Shown one piece after another: positions 35,194 to 45,183 of a DNA stretch of 64,000 bases. Position 1 is the first letter of the stretch. Each line of letters begins with the position of its first letter. Below the pieces are notes generated by a model. It was not told the origin of the DNA and searched no databases. It saw only the letters and a program-made list of their open reading frames with translations. The DNA lies in assembly GCA_013289765.1 (NCBI GenBank), contig JABCZI010000007.1, forward strand, positions 231,599 to 295,598. The letters are read 5' to 3'. The translations under genes and the position numbers were made by a program. Source of the DNA: Acidobacteriota bacterium. GTDB lineage: Bacteria; Acidobacteriota; Terriglobia; Terriglobales; Acidobacteriaceae.

Positions 35194-37503
35194 ATGAGAC
35201 GTCTGAAGCCCGCGGCAGTACTCCTGCTGGTCGTGCTTGCAATTTTGCCTGCCATTGCCGATAAGGCGAAAACAGTTTACGAAAAAGGTCAGGACGCGGA
35301 GGCACGCCAGAACTACGAGGCTGCTTACGGCTTCTATAAGCAGGCTTACGATCTGAAACCAAAAGACTTGCGCTACCGTGCATCGTTCGAGCGGATGCGT
35401 TTCAGGGCGGCCGCGTCGCTGGTCCATCGCGGACAAGGACTGCGCGATGAAGGGAAACTGCAGGAAGCTGTGGCGGAGTTTCAAAAGGCGGTGCAGATCG
35501 ACCCGTCGCTGTTCATCGCGCAGCAGGAATTGAGGCGCACCCTGCAGATGATCAATGACGCTGGCAATCCGCCACCCCAGGCCGCAGGTCCGCCGACCGG
35601 CCTGCAAAGGAAGATCAGGGAAGCCGGAGGGCCGGTAGAACTGGCCCCCATTTCAAACGTCCCCATTACGGTCAAGCTCACCGAAGATTCCAAGGTTATC
35701 TATCAGACGGTCGGGCAGTTGGCCGGAATCAACGTGTTATTCGATCCTGACTACACTTCGCGACGCATAAAAGTTGAACTGAATGGAGTCACGTTGGAAG
35801 AGGCGCTGGAAATCACGGCGCTGGAATCGAAAACCTTCTGGCGGCCAGTGACGGGCAATACGATTTTTGTGGCGCAGGACAATCCAGCCAAGCGCAAGGA
35901 ACTGGAACAGAGCGTCCTCAAGACTTTCTATCTTTCAAATCTTTCGCAGCCCACCGAGCTGCAGGATGTGGTGAATGCGATTCGCGCCGTGCTGGATGTG
36001 CAGCGCGTGCAGCAGTTGCTCTCACAGAATGCGCTGGTGGTACGCGGCACGCCCGATCAGATCGCCCTGGCTGAAAAACTGGTTGAAGATCTGGATAAAG
36101 CGCGGCCGGAAGTAATTATCGATATCGCAGTCATGCAGGTCAGCAAAGATAAGTCACGGACTTTGGGGTTCAATCCGCCAACCAGCGCGACCGTGGCCCT
36201 GCAAAGCAACATCAACAGCACTACTACAAGCACGACGACGACCGGGACGACTACGACCCCAAGCTCTACCAGCGGATCGACCGGAGGGCTCAACCTGAAT
36301 ACTTTGGGCAATCTGAATGCGACGGATTTCCAGGTGACTATTCCCTCCGCGAACTTGTCGGCGGTTATGAGCGACAACGATACGAAGCTGATCCAGAATC
36401 CGCAGATTCGCGCGCTCGATGGACAGAAGGCATCGCTCAAGATTGGCGACCGTGTTCCGGTTGCAACTGGATCGTTCCAGCCTGGAATTGGCGGCGTCGG
36501 CATCAATCCGCTGGTCAATACGCAGTTCCAATATTTGGATGTGGGCGTGAACATCGACATTACACCGCATGTGCACGCAGGTCGTGAAATCACTTTGAAG
36601 ATCACGATGGATATTTCGTCGGTGACCGGCCAATCGAGCATCGGCGGCATCAGCCAGCCCATTATCGGGCAGCGCAAGATCGAGCAGGAAATTCGTCTGA
36701 AGGATGGCGAAGCCAACATTCTCGGCGGAATGATGGAAGACCAGCAGACCAAGGCGCTGAGCGGGATTCCGGGGCTGGCGCAGATTCCGATCCTGAAGTA
36801 TTTGTTCGGGCAAACCACGCAGGATCACTCGGAGAGCGAAATTGTGTTTGCCATTGTTCCGCACATTATCCGCGGAACGGATGTTAACGAGATGAATCAG
36901 CGCCCCATCGATATTGGGACGGCGAACACGATTGAGTTGCGGCACATGAGCCGGGCGGCGGCGCCAACGCCAGCAGTTCCGGCAAGCCCGACTCCGTCGA
37001 TTGTTCCGGCGCCGCCGTCAAATCAGGCCCTCGGGAATCAGCCTCCGGCGACGCAGAACCCGAACCAATCGGCGAATCCGGCGCCGGGAAGCGCAAATTT
37101 CGTGTTTGATCCGGGACAGATCTCAGTGGCGAAAGGCAATACCTTTGCCGTGAACCTGCAAATTTCCGGAGCCCAGAATGTTTATTCGGTTCCGGTGCAG
37201 ATGAATTACGATCCGGCGAAACTGCAATTGGTGAATGTGTCGAACGGAGGTTTCCTCTCGCAGGACGGGCAGGCCGTCGCCGTGGTGCATCGCGAAGATG
37301 AAACCACCGGAACCTTGCAGATCACAGCGACCCGTCCGCCGGGCGCGGGGGGAGTTTCCGGGCAGGGAACGGTGGTCACGATGACGTTCCAGGCGAAGGC
37401 CAGCGGCCAGACTCCGCTGACCATCACAAGAGGCGGAGCGCGCGATCCCGCTTTGCAATCGATCCCAGTGAACGGAGCGCAAGCTTCGGTGACGGTGGAA
37501 TAG
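35194..37503 (+). CDS. Secretin (type II/III secretion or type IV pilus-like) with C-terminal cohesin domain
   Basis: About 769 residues. A signal peptide (MRRLKPAAVLLLVVLAILPAIAD) is followed by TPR-like repeats (YEAAYGFYKQAYDLKPKD and LQEAVAEFQKAVQIDPS), STN/N-domains near 170-340, and the secretin barrel (DNDTKLIQNPQIRALDGQKA, then LGGMMEDQQTKALSGIPGLAQIPIL). A Pro/Ala linker then joins a C-terminal cohesin domain (FDPGQISVAKGNTFAVNLQI) of about 130 residues. Secretins form the outer-membrane pore of type II secretion and pili. Two pseudopilin genes follow, but no ATPase or inner-membrane GspF is present. Confidence 0.88.
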   Translation: MRRLKPAAVLLLVVLAILPAIADKAKTVYEKGQDAEARQNYEAAYGFYKQAYDLKPKDLRYRASFERMRFRAAASLVHRGQGLRDEGKLQEAVAEFQKAVQIDPSLFIAQQELRRTLQMINDAGNPPPQAAGPPTGLQRKIREAGGPVELAPISNVPITVKLTEDSKVIYQTVGQLAGINVLFDPDYTSRRIKVELNGVTLEEALEITALESKTFWRPVTGNTIFVAQDNPAKRKELEQSVLKTFYLSNLSQPTELQDVVNAIRAVLDVQRVQQLLSQNALVVRGTPDQIALAEKLVEDLDKARPEVIIDIAVMQVSKDKSRTLGFNPPTSATVALQSNINSTTTSTTTTGTTTTPSSTSGSTGGLNLNTLGNLNATDFQVTIPSANLSAVMSDNDTKLIQNPQIRALDGQKASLKIGDRVPVATGSFQPGIGGVGINPLVNTQFQYLDVGVNIDITPHVHAGREITLKITMDISSVTGQSSIGGISQPIIGQRKIEQEIRLKDGEANILGGMMEDQQTKALSGIPGLAQIPILKYLFGQTTQDHSESEIVFAIVPHIIRGTDVNEMNQRPIDIGTANTIELRHMSRAAAPTPAVPASPTPSIVPAPPSNQALGNQPPATQNPNQSANPAPGSANFVFDPGQISVAKGNTFAVNLQISGAQNVYSVPVQMNYDPAKLQLVNVSNGGFLSQDGQAVAVVHREDETTGTLQITATRPPGAGGVSGQGTVVTMTFQAKASGQTPLTITRGGARDPALQSIPVNGAQASVTVE

Positions 37504-37529
37504 GATCGCGGAAAGTTTTTGAGTTTGAG

Positions 37530-38006
37530 ATGAAGATGCCAAAGTTCCAGCGCCAGCGAGTGAGAGCCGACCAGGGCTTCACCCTGATTGAGTTGATTAT
37601 CGTCACCGCCATCCTGATGGTTCTTTCCACCATGGCGGTGCCGCTCGCGCGGGTCACGATTCAGCGGGAGCGGGAGCGCATGCTGCGAACCGATTTGTGG
37701 GAGATGCGTGACGCTATCGATCGTTACAAGGACGCGGCCGAACGTGGAGGCTTTCAGACCAAGGCGGACAGCCAGAATTATCCGCCCGATCTCGAGACCC
37801 TGGTGAAAGGCGTCGATGTGCAAGGCAAGAAGATTCGCTTCCTGCGAAAAATCCCTGTCGATCCTATGACGGGCAATACGGAGTGGGGCCTGCGTTCGAT
37901 GCAGGATGATCCTGATTCCGACTCGTGGGGCGGGCAGAGCGTGTTTGACGTCTACACGAAATCGCTGGGCACGGGCCTGGATGGAACGAAGTATAAGGAC
38001 TGGTAA
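37530..38006 (+). CDS. Type II secretion pseudopilin (GspG-like), 1
   Basis: 158 residues with the prepilin-peptidase site DQG-FTLIELIIVTAILMVL and the following hydrophobic helix. The mature part has YPPDLETLVKGVDVQ and FLRKIPVDPMTG, the GspG pattern that includes a calcium-binding loop near the end. It starts 27 bp after the secretin and overlaps the next pseudopilin gene by one base. Confidence 0.85.
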   Translation: MKMPKFQRQRVRADQGFTLIELIIVTAILMVLSTMAVPLARVTIQRERERMLRTDLWEMRDAIDRYKDAAERGGFQTKADSQNYPPDLETLVKGVDVQGKKIRFLRKIPVDPMTGNTEWGLRSMQDDPDSDSWGGQSVFDVYTKSLGTGLDGTKYKDW

Positions 38007-38410
38007 TGGCAAGAAGGCGTAAAACGCGGCGAAATGCAGGGTTCACCTTGCTGGAATTGATGATCGTAATGATCGTCATGGCAATCCTGGTTTCGATTGC
38101 GGTTCCGATTTATAAGACTTCGCTGCTCAAGTCGCGGGAGGCTGTGCTGCGTCAGGACTTGTTTACGCTTCGGTCGCTGATCTCGCAATACACGCTTGAC
38201 AAGCAAAAAGCCCCGCAAGGGCTGGATGACCTGATCCAGGGCGGATACCTGAAGGTCATCCCCAAGGATCCGATGACCGGCGAACCGAACTGGGAAGTCG
38301 TGCAGGATGACGTTCTGCTGTCTGTGGATCAGCAGGATCCTGGCATCAATGACGTACACTCGGCATCCAGCGCGACGGCGACCGATGGCACGGCGTATTC
38401 GAGTTGGTGA
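38006..38410 (+). CDS. Type II secretion pseudopilin (GspG-like), 2
   Basis: 134 residues. The processing site is NAG-FTLLELMIVMIVMAI. The mature domain has APQGLDDLIQGGYLKVIPKDPMTG, like its neighbour. It starts within the last codon of the preceding gene, indicating translational coupling. Both pseudopilins and the secretin form one operon, a minimal secretion or fibre module. Confidence 0.87.
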   Translation: MARRRKTRRNAGFTLLELMIVMIVMAILVSIAVPIYKTSLLKSREAVLRQDLFTLRSLISQYTLDKQKAPQGLDDLIQGGYLKVIPKDPMTGEPNWEVVQDDVLLSVDQQDPGINDVHSASSATATDGTAYSSW

Positions 38411-38498
38411 GTCAATCTTTTTCTCTTCCCGCGTTCTTTTCCCGCCTGTCAGGCTTGCGGCGTTGAATACTTTAACGTCGAGCAAGTAACATCTATTC

Positions 38499-40178
38499 AT
38501 GCCCGTTGATTCGGAACTTACTCACGCCCCTGCTTCGGTGCGCGCGCCCCGGGGAAACGAAATTACCTGCAAAGGCTGGCAGCAGGAAGCTGCCATGCGC
38601 ATGCTGATGAATAATCTCGACGCGGAAGTCGCCGAGCGCCCGCAGGATTTGGTGGTATACGGCGGAACGGGCCGCGCTGCCCGCAGTTGGGAGGCTTACC
38701 ACGCCATCGTCGATAGCCTCAAGAAGCTCGATAACGACGAGACTTTGCTGGTGCAGTCGGGCAAACCGGTCGGTGTTTTCAAGACGCACGACCACGCGCC
38801 GCGCGTGCTGATTGCGAACTCAAACCTGGTTGGGCACTGGTCGAACTGGGAGAAGTTCAACGAACTGGAACGCGCCGGGCTGATGATGTACGGGCAGATG
38901 ACGGCGGGTTCGTGGATTTATATCGGCTCGCAGGGAATTGTGCAGGGGACTTTTGAGACATTTTCAGCGGCGGGCGAAAAACATTTCGGCGGAGATCTCG
39001 CCGGCAAACTGATCGTCTCGGGCGGCATGGGGGGCATGGGGGGCGCGCAGCCTCTGGCTGCGACCATGACGGGCGCGGCATTTTTAGGGATTGACGTTGA
39101 TCCGGAGCGCATCAAGAAAAGGCTGAAGACCGGCTACTGCGACTTTATGGTCACGACGCTTGATGAAGCGTTGCGCATTTTGAAAAACGCGGTGCGTAAG
39201 AAAGAAAATGTTTCGGTTGGGCTGGTGGGAAATTGCGCGGACGTGATTCCGGAGTTGGCTGCGCGCGGCGTGGTGCCTGACATTCTTACCGACCAGACTT
39301 CGTCGCACGATCCGCTGAATGGATATGTGCCGAACGGCATGACTCTCGCCGAAGCAGTCGAGCTACGAAAAAACGATCCTAAGGCGTATCAGGAAAAATC
39401 GCTCGACGCGATCGCAGCGCATGTCGAGGGCATGCTGCGGTTGCAGAAGATGGGATCGGTGACTTTTGACTACGGGAATAACATTCGCACATTTGCGTTT
39501 CAGCGCGGCGTGAAGAATGCGTATGATTTTCCGGGATTTGTGCCGGCGTATATTCGTCCGCTGTTTTGCGAGGGACGCGGCCCATTTCGCTGGGTAGCGT
39601 TGTCGGGTGAGGCCTCTGATATTCATGTGACCGACGAATTAGTCCTCGAATTATTTCCCGAGAACCGCATCCTGCGCCGCTGGATTGACTTGGCGCGCAA
39701 GCGCATTAAGTTTCAAGGGCTGCCCGCCCGCATCTGCTGGCTTGGATATGGCGAGCGGGCGCAGTTCGGCTTGGCAATCAATGATCTGGTGAAGAAAGGG
39801 AAGATCAAAGCGCCGATTGTGATTGGCCGCGATCATCTCGATTGCGGTTCGGTGGCGTCTCCGTTTCGCGAGACCGAAAGCATGAAAGATGGTTCCGACG
39901 CGGTCGCCGACTGGCCGCTGTTGAACGCCCTCTTGAACACGGCGGCGGGCGCGTCATGGGTGTCGATTCACAACGGGGGAGGCGTGGGCATCGGTTACTC
40001 GCTGCACGCCGGGCAGGTCACTGTGGCCGATGGAACGGACGAGATGGCGAGGCGCATCGGGCGCGTGCTGACGGCCGATCCGGGGATGGGGATTATTCGC
40101 CATGCCGACGCGGGATACGGCGAGGCCAAGGAATTCGCGAAGAAGAACGGCGTGAAAGTACCGATGGAGGAGAAATGA
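38499..40178 (+). CDS. hutU: Urocanate hydratase
   Basis: 559 residues. Second enzyme of histidine degradation, converting urocanate to imidazolone propionate with tightly bound NAD. Family blocks visible are [49 protein letters not shown] and the late [16 protein letters not shown]. The stop codon overlaps the ATG of the inserted GxxExxY gene; imidazolonepropionase follows. Confidence 0.95.
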   Translation: MPVDSELTHAPASVRAPRGNEITCKGWQQEAAMRMLMNNLDAEVAERPQDLVVYGGTGRAARSWEAYHAIVDSLKKLDNDETLLVQSGKPVGVFKTHDHAPRVLIANSNLVGHWSNWEKFNELERAGLMMYGQMTAGSWIYIGSQGIVQGTFETFSAAGEKHFGGDLAGKLIVSGGMGGMGGAQPLAATMTGAAFLGIDVDPERIKKRLKTGYCDFMVTTLDEALRILKNAVRKKENVSVGLVGNCADVIPELAARGVVPDILTDQTSSHDPLNGYVPNGMTLAEAVELRKNDPKAYQEKSLDAIAAHVEGMLRLQKMGSVTFDYGNNIRTFAFQRGVKNAYDFPGFVPAYIRPLFCEGRGPFRWVALSGEASDIHVTDELVLELFPENRILRRWIDLARKRIKFQGLPARICWLGYGERAQFGLAINDLVKKGKIKAPIVIGRDHLDCGSVASPFRETESMKDGSDAVADWPLLNALLNTAAGASWVSIHNGGGVGIGYSLHAGQVTVADGTDEMARRIGRVLTADPGMGIIRHADAGYGEAKEFAKKNGVKVPMEEK

Positions 40179-40660
40179 ACACCCACCACGGAGACACGGA
40201 GGCACGGAGTTCTTCTGGGCTTTTGTCGGAGTCTTTGAGCGAGACCATCATTGGTACTGCGATTGAGGTTCACGGTCAGATCGGTCCGGGCCTGCTCGAA
40301 GCAGTTTACGAGGAGTGCATGTGCGAAGAGCTACGTCTGCGAAGCGTACCTTTCAGATGCCAAATCGAGTTGCCTGTTGTTTACGAAGGCCGGGAGACGG
40401 GCGGGAAGTACCGCATCGATCTCGTGGTGGCTGACGAAGTCGTCGTAGAGTTGAAAGCCGTCGAACGCTTGCTTAGTGTGCACGAAGCGCAGTTACTCAC
40501 TTACCTTAGGCTCACGGGCAAGCGTGTGGGCCTTCTCATCAAGTTCAACGTGTCGGTTCTCCATCGGGGAATCCTGCGGGCGAGTTCTATGATGCCAACA
40601 GTCCTCCATGTCTCCGTGCCTCCGTGGTGGGTGTTTCGCTTACGGAGCTCGAATGCGTAA
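40175..40660 (+). CDS. GxxExxY protein (cassette 2, inside the hut operon)
   Basis: 161 residues. The N-terminus [15 protein letters not shown] is translated from the flanking repeat, and the domain proper starts near [26 protein letters not shown] with the GxxExxY motif. The PD-(D/E)XK-like core is [16 protein letters not shown]. Homologue of the protein at 12771-13235, with the same [11 protein letters not shown] and [11 protein letters not shown] blocks. Its start overlaps hutU's stop and its end overlaps hutI's start, so it rides in the operon. The C-terminal residues [13 protein letters not shown] are also encoded by the flanking repeat. Confidence 0.85.
   Translation: MNTHHGDTEARSSSGLLSESLSETIIGTAIEVHGQIGPGLLEAVYEECMCEELRLRSVPFRCQIELPVVYEGRETGGKYRIDLVVADEVVVELKAVERLLSVHEAQLLTYLRLTGKRVGLLIKFNVSVLHRGILRASSMMPTVLHVSVPPWWVFRLRSSNA
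40178..40209 (+). repeat. Left inverted repeat of GxxExxY cassette 2
   Basis: AACACCCACCACGGAG followed by ACACGGAGGCACGGAG. The reverse complement of its first 25 bases, with two mismatches, is found at 40611-40635. Words of the form CACGGAGG are repeated within it. Confidence 0.8.
40611..40635 (-). repeat. Right inverted repeat of GxxExxY cassette 2
   Basis: TCTCCGTGCCTCCGTG followed by GTGGGTGTT. It is the reverse complement of the left repeat at 40178-40202 and lies 18 bp before the hutI start. Confidence 0.8.
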
Positions 40661-41933
40661 GGAATCGACGCTGCTTCTGTCTAGTATTGGTCAACTTCTC
40701 ACCCTCCGGTCTGCTTCCGGCAAGCACGGTCCGCGCCGTGGTCCCGAGCTCAAACAACTGAGCATCATCGAAGACGGGGCGGTGCTTTGCCTCGGGGGAA
40801 AAATCGTTTCCGTTGGCACCACCAAAGACGCTCTCCGCGATCCCTGGTTGAAAAAGAATCGTAAGAAGGTTCTCGAGATCGACTGCGCAGGCAAAGTTGT
40901 CCTTCCCGGTTTTGTGGATTCGCACACACATCCTGTTTTCGTCAGTCCGCGGCTGGTCGATTTCGAGAAGCGCATCGAGGGCGCTTCCTATGAAGAGATC
41001 GCAAAAGCCGGCGGCGGCATTCGGGTGAGTCTGGAAGGCGTTCGCAAAGCAGGGAAGCGGATCCTGGTGGAAAAAGTTCTGGCTGCGCTGCGCGACATGG
41101 CTGCGCACGGCACGACGACGGTTGAGGCCAAGTCGGGCTACGGGCTGACGGTCGAATCCGAACTGAAGTCGCTGGAAGCGATTCGGGAAGCTGGGTCCCT
41201 CTGGGCCGGAACCGTTGTCGCCACGCTGCTTGGAGCGCACGTCGTCCCAAAAGAATTTCAAGGCCGCTCACAAAACTATGTTGAGTCCGTCTGTAAAGAG
41301 ATGATCCCCAAAGCCGCACGGCGGAAGCTCGCCCAGTTCGTGGATGTTTTCTGCGACGACGGAGCATTCACTGCGGCGGAGACGGAGCAGATTTTCGAGG
41401 CCGCCGCACAGCATGGCCTCAGTGTCCGGGCCCACATGGGCCAACTTTCAGAGGCCGTTCTGCGGCCATTTCTGCGCTTCGATCCGGCGTCCTTTGATCA
41501 TATGGATTACGTGAATGATGACGACATTCTGCAACTGTCCAAACACGACACCGTCGCCACGCTCGTACCTGGAGCGAATTATTTCCTGGGCCTGAAAAAA
41601 TATCCGCCGGCGCGCAAGTTGATTGATGCGGGCGTGCCGGTGGCGCTTGCGACGGACTACAACCCGGGCACTTCGCCGACCCTCAGCATGCCGATGGCAA
41701 TGTCGCTGGCCTGCACCCACATGAAGATGTCGCCAGCCGAAACTATTACCGCTTCTACCATTAACGGGGCATGGGCTTTGCGACTCGCTGACCGCAAGGG
41801 CACGATCGAAGCGGGGAAAGATGCCGATCTGGCAGTATTTGCTGTCGCAGATTACCGCGAGATTGCTTATTGGTTTGGCGACAACCGGTGCGCAATGACT
41901 GTGATGAACGGAACGGTTGCGTCTGAGCCGTGA
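40653..41933 (+). CDS. hutI: Imidazolonepropionase
   Basis: 426 residues. Third enzyme of histidine degradation, a metal-dependent amidohydrolase opening imidazolonepropionate to formiminoglutamate. Metal ligands are in VLPGFVDSHTHPVF, and the distal ligands are in VRAHMGQLSEA and ALATDYNPGTSPT. The ATG at 40653 has GGAG 10 bases upstream and fits the family start better than an upstream GTG-frame start that would read through the repeat. The usual fourth gene hutH is not in the window. Confidence 0.93.
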   Translation: MRKESTLLLSSIGQLLTLRSASGKHGPRRGPELKQLSIIEDGAVLCLGGKIVSVGTTKDALRDPWLKKNRKKVLEIDCAGKVVLPGFVDSHTHPVFVSPRLVDFEKRIEGASYEEIAKAGGGIRVSLEGVRKAGKRILVEKVLAALRDMAAHGTTTVEAKSGYGLTVESELKSLEAIREAGSLWAGTVVATLLGAHVVPKEFQGRSQNYVESVCKEMIPKAARRKLAQFVDVFCDDGAFTAAETEQIFEAAAQHGLSVRAHMGQLSEAVLRPFLRFDPASFDHMDYVNDDDILQLSKHDTVATLVPGANYFLGLKKYPPARKLIDAGVPVALATDYNPGTSPTLSMPMAMSLACTHMKMSPAETITASTINGAWALRLADRKGTIEAGKDADLAVFAVADYREIAYWFGDNRCAMTVMNGTVASEP

Positions 41934-42067
41934 ACTTTTTCGCCGAAGCTTCCGTATCTGCGAGGAAGAGGCATTCCCTTAACAGAGCGGCTTCTCTTGT
42001 CATAAATACCGTCATGAAATGGATGTAGCCTAGGAAACGAATGCAAAAGAATTTATCGAGGAAACTT

Positions 42068-44683
42068 ATGAAGCGGATTCTCGCGGGTATCACTTTTACG
42101 CTGATCACATTTTCCATGGCCCTGGCGCAACGACTGCCCGAGGTAGCCACCCCAACGAACTACAAACTGACCTTCACCCCTGACCTCGAAAAGGCCACCT
42201 TCGAAGGCGATGAAACTATTTCCCTACACGTGCTGAAGCCGACTTCGGAGATCACGCTGAACGCCGTCGATATCGAATTTCATGATGTCACCATCACGAG
42301 TGGCGGCAACAGCCAGAAAGCAAACGTCACGCCCCAGAAGGACAAGGAAATGGTTGTGCTAACGGTGGCCAATCCATTGGCGACGGGCGCAGCCGCGGTT
42401 CATATCGTTTACAGCGGCATCCTGAACTCGGAGATGCGCGGCCTCTATTTGGGTAAGGACGACCAGGGACGCAAGTATGCCGCTTCGCAATTCGAGGCGA
42501 CTGACGCGCGCCGTGCTTTTCCTTCCTTCGACGAACCGGATTACAAAGCTACTTTTGACATTACCGCCGTTGCCGACAGCGGGCTGGTTGCGATTTCAAA
42601 TTCCAAGGCTCTCAGCGATAAGCCTGGCCCCGGCGGCAAACACACGGTGCGATTCGCCACTACTCCCAAAATGTCTCCTTATTTAGCGGCGCTGGTAGTG
42701 GGCAATTTCGAATACATCGAGGGCGAGGCAGATGGCATTCCGATCCGCGTCTATAGCACTCCCGGCAAAAAAGAAATGGGAAAGTTTGCCTTGGAGAGCG
42801 CCGAGCACATTCTCAGTTATTACGACAAATATTTCAGCATCAAGTATCCCTATGGAAAGCTTGATCTGATTGGTCTGCCAGACTTTTCCGCCGGCGCGAT
42901 GGAAAATACCGGCTGCATTACATTCCGTGAAGTGATTCTGCTGATCGACGAGAAGCACGGCTCCGTCGGTTTAAAGAAAGAAATCGCTTCCGTGATCGCC
43001 CACGAAATGGCTCATCAGTGGTTCGGCGATCTGGTTACCATGAAATGGTGGGACGACATTTGGCTCAACGAAGGTTTTGCCACATGGATGTCGAGCAAAC
43101 CGATCCAATCGTGGAAGCCGGAATGGAATTTCAATCTTGATGATGTGAGTGACACGGATAGAACCCTGAACACCGATTCGCTCGCCAACACGCGCCCCAT
43201 CCATCAGGCCGCTGAAACTCCGGGACAGATTCAGGAACTGTTCGATGGAATCGCTTACGGGAAGGCGGCGGCGGTATTACGCATGCTCGAGTCTTATCTG
43301 GGCGAGCAGACTTTCCGGGCCGGTGTAAACGCTTACATCGAAAAACATCAATATGCGAACGCTACTGCCAACGACTTCTGGGGTGCCCAGGCGAAGACTT
43401 CGAAGAAGCCCGTCGACCAGATCATGCCCGCGTTCGTGAAGCAGGCCGGAGTTCCAATCATCGACCTAAAGTCGCAGTGCTCCGGAAGCTCGACCACGGT
43501 CACGGTCGATCAGCGTCGTTATTACTACGACCGCGAAAAATTTCAGGCGCCGAATGATGAGCTGTGGCAAGTTCCGTTGTGCATGAAGTCATCCACGGGC
43601 GCGCAGAAGTGTGAGCTTCTCACCAAAAAGCAGGAGACGTTCACGCTTCCTGGCTGCTCAACCTGGGTCGTGGCCAACGCCGGGGCGACCGGATACTACC
43701 GCGCGGGTTACGAACCGAATGCGGTTCAGGCGCTTGCCGGCGATGCCGAGAATAAACTTTCTCCCGCTGAACGGATCGCGCTGCTGTCAGACATCTGGGC
43801 GTCGGTGCGCGTGGGACGCGAGCCGGTCGGGGATTATCTTGCTTTTGCGCGAGGGTTAGAAAGCGATCGCAATCGAGCCGTGCTTGAAGATGTTCTCAGA
43901 CAATTAGGTTACATTGGCCGATATCTGGTAACGGATAGCGACCGCGAATCGTACCGCATCTGGCTGCGCCAGTTTTTGACGCCGATACTCAAGGACGTCG
44001 GCGAAGAATCGAAGGCGGGCGAGAGCGATGAGCAAAAGGCCCTGCGAGCTGTGCTGTTCCGGACTCTGGGCTACGATGCTCGTGATCCGCAAGTCCTGGC
44101 CGAAGCAGAGAAAGTAACGGACGAGGCTTTGCAGGATCCCGCATCGGTTGACCGGGAACTGGCGATGAGTGCGTTTGGTGTGGAGGCGCTGAAGGGCGAT
44201 CAGGCGTTTTATGACAAGTTAATGGCCGCGCTGAAAACTCCTAAATCGCCGGAAGAATACTACATGATTTTATTCACGTTGCCTCGTTTCGCTGATCCGA
44301 AGCTTTTGCAACGGACTTTGGATTACGCTATTTCGCCCGACGTCCGTTCGCAAGATGCGCTGGGTTTGATCGCGAGCGTGATGCAGAATCCGGCCGGACA
44401 AAAGCCGGGATGGGATTTTGTCCGCCAACACTGGCCCGCAATCGAGAAGTCAGGCGGCCCATTTGCCAGTGCCGAGGTAATAGGCGCGACTGATTCATTC
44501 TGCGATGCGACCATGCGAGACGAGGTCGCCGCATTTTATTCCGCGCACAAAATCGAAGCCGCGGAGCGGACCTACCGGCAGGCGATTGAGCGCATCAACA
44601 ATTGCGTCGATCTGAAATCGCAACAGGAGCCTCAGCTCGCATCGTGGCTGGAACAGCACGGCTCGACAGTGGGAGGACAGTAG
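42068..44683 (+). CDS. Secreted aminopeptidase N-type M1 peptidase
   Basis: 871 residues. A signal peptide (MKRILAGITFTLITFSMALAQ) directs export. Catalytic elements are GAMENTG (aminopeptidase N), HEMAHQWFGD with Glu, and WLNEGFATW for the third zinc ligand. A long C-terminal helical (ERAP1-like) domain follows. The ATG at 42068 has GAGGAAAC just upstream and gives an ideal signal peptide, whereas the open-frame start at 42041 does not. Removes N-terminal residues from peptides outside the cytoplasm. Confidence 0.93.
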   Translation: MKRILAGITFTLITFSMALAQRLPEVATPTNYKLTFTPDLEKATFEGDETISLHVLKPTSEITLNAVDIEFHDVTITSGGNSQKANVTPQKDKEMVVLTVANPLATGAAAVHIVYSGILNSEMRGLYLGKDDQGRKYAASQFEATDARRAFPSFDEPDYKATFDITAVADSGLVAISNSKALSDKPGPGGKHTVRFATTPKMSPYLAALVVGNFEYIEGEADGIPIRVYSTPGKKEMGKFALESAEHILSYYDKYFSIKYPYGKLDLIGLPDFSAGAMENTGCITFREVILLIDEKHGSVGLKKEIASVIAHEMAHQWFGDLVTMKWWDDIWLNEGFATWMSSKPIQSWKPEWNFNLDDVSDTDRTLNTDSLANTRPIHQAAETPGQIQELFDGIAYGKAAAVLRMLESYLGEQTFRAGVNAYIEKHQYANATANDFWGAQAKTSKKPVDQIMPAFVKQAGVPIIDLKSQCSGSSTTVTVDQRRYYYDREKFQAPNDELWQVPLCMKSSTGAQKCELLTKKQETFTLPGCSTWVVANAGATGYYRAGYEPNAVQALAGDAENKLSPAERIALLSDIWASVRVGREPVGDYLAFARGLESDRNRAVLEDVLRQLGYIGRYLVTDSDRESYRIWLRQFLTPILKDVGEESKAGESDEQKALRAVLFRTLGYDARDPQVLAEAEKVTDEALQDPASVDRELAMSAFGVEALKGDQAFYDKLMAALKTPKSPEEYYMILFTLPRFADPKLLQRTLDYAISPDVRSQDALGLIASVMQNPAGQKPGWDFVRQHWPAIEKSGGPFASAEVIGATDSFCDATMRDEVAAFYSAHKIEAAERTYRQAIERINNCVDLKSQQEPQLASWLEQHGSTVGGQ

Positions 44684-44830
44684 CCAGGACCGCTTCGCGA
44701 ACGCAGGCGGATAGTGGATCATTGCCTACGGTCCAATATCCGTGATGCTCGGGAACACTTTCAATATTTCAAGTGCGCACAATCGACAACCAGCCACGAA
44801 TCGAACATCGCGGTCTGACGGTCGCCGACG

Positions 44831-44859
44831 TTGAGAGAACTGACCGCCGTTGCTATAAT
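44831..44859 (+). promoter_or_regulatory. Sigma-70-type promoter upstream of tRNA-Phe
   Basis: TTGAGA (44831-44836), a 17-bp spacer and a perfect TATAAT (44854-44859). Transcription from about 44866 would read into the tRNA gene starting at 44979. Confidence 0.65.
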
Positions 44860-44978
44860 CAAGAACGTTCCGCACGTATTCGGCAGTGAGCACTTCCGTT
44901 CAGTTGCAATCCCGCAACAATCGGCGTGAAGGGAACGATCCTCGCAGCCCGCAACCGATGAGCGGGTTTCGAAAATGT

Positions 44979-45054
44979 GGCCAGGTAGCTCAGGTGGTAG
45001 AGCGCAGCCCTGAAAAGGCTGGCGTCGGCGGTTCAACTCCGTCCCTGGCCACCA
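44979..45054 (+). tRNA. tRNA-Phe (GAA)
   Basis: A 76-base cloverleaf. The acceptor stem is GGCCAGG/CCTGGCC with the CCA end encoded. The D-arm begins TAGCTCAGGTGGTAGAGC, and the T-arm carries GTTCAACTC. The anticodon loop CTGAAAA carries GAA, read as phenylalanine. A TATAAT promoter lies about 120 bp upstream. Confidence 0.96.
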
Positions 45055-45183
45055 TACTTTCAATGGTTTAGCGGCCCGGCCCTTTAGCGCAATTTTCGGC
45101 TGCACGCCACTGACAGTTTCCGGTTTGCCGACCAACAGGCCAGCATGCGAAGGCTAGCCACCGGACCTGGATCCACCGTGGCT

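Noticed and set aside
44761..45135. Minus-strand ORF of 124 codons with GTELNRRRQPFQGCALPPEL
   Set aside because: It is the antisense translation of the tRNA-Phe gene and flanks; this peptide is a well-known artefact of reading tRNA genes backwards.
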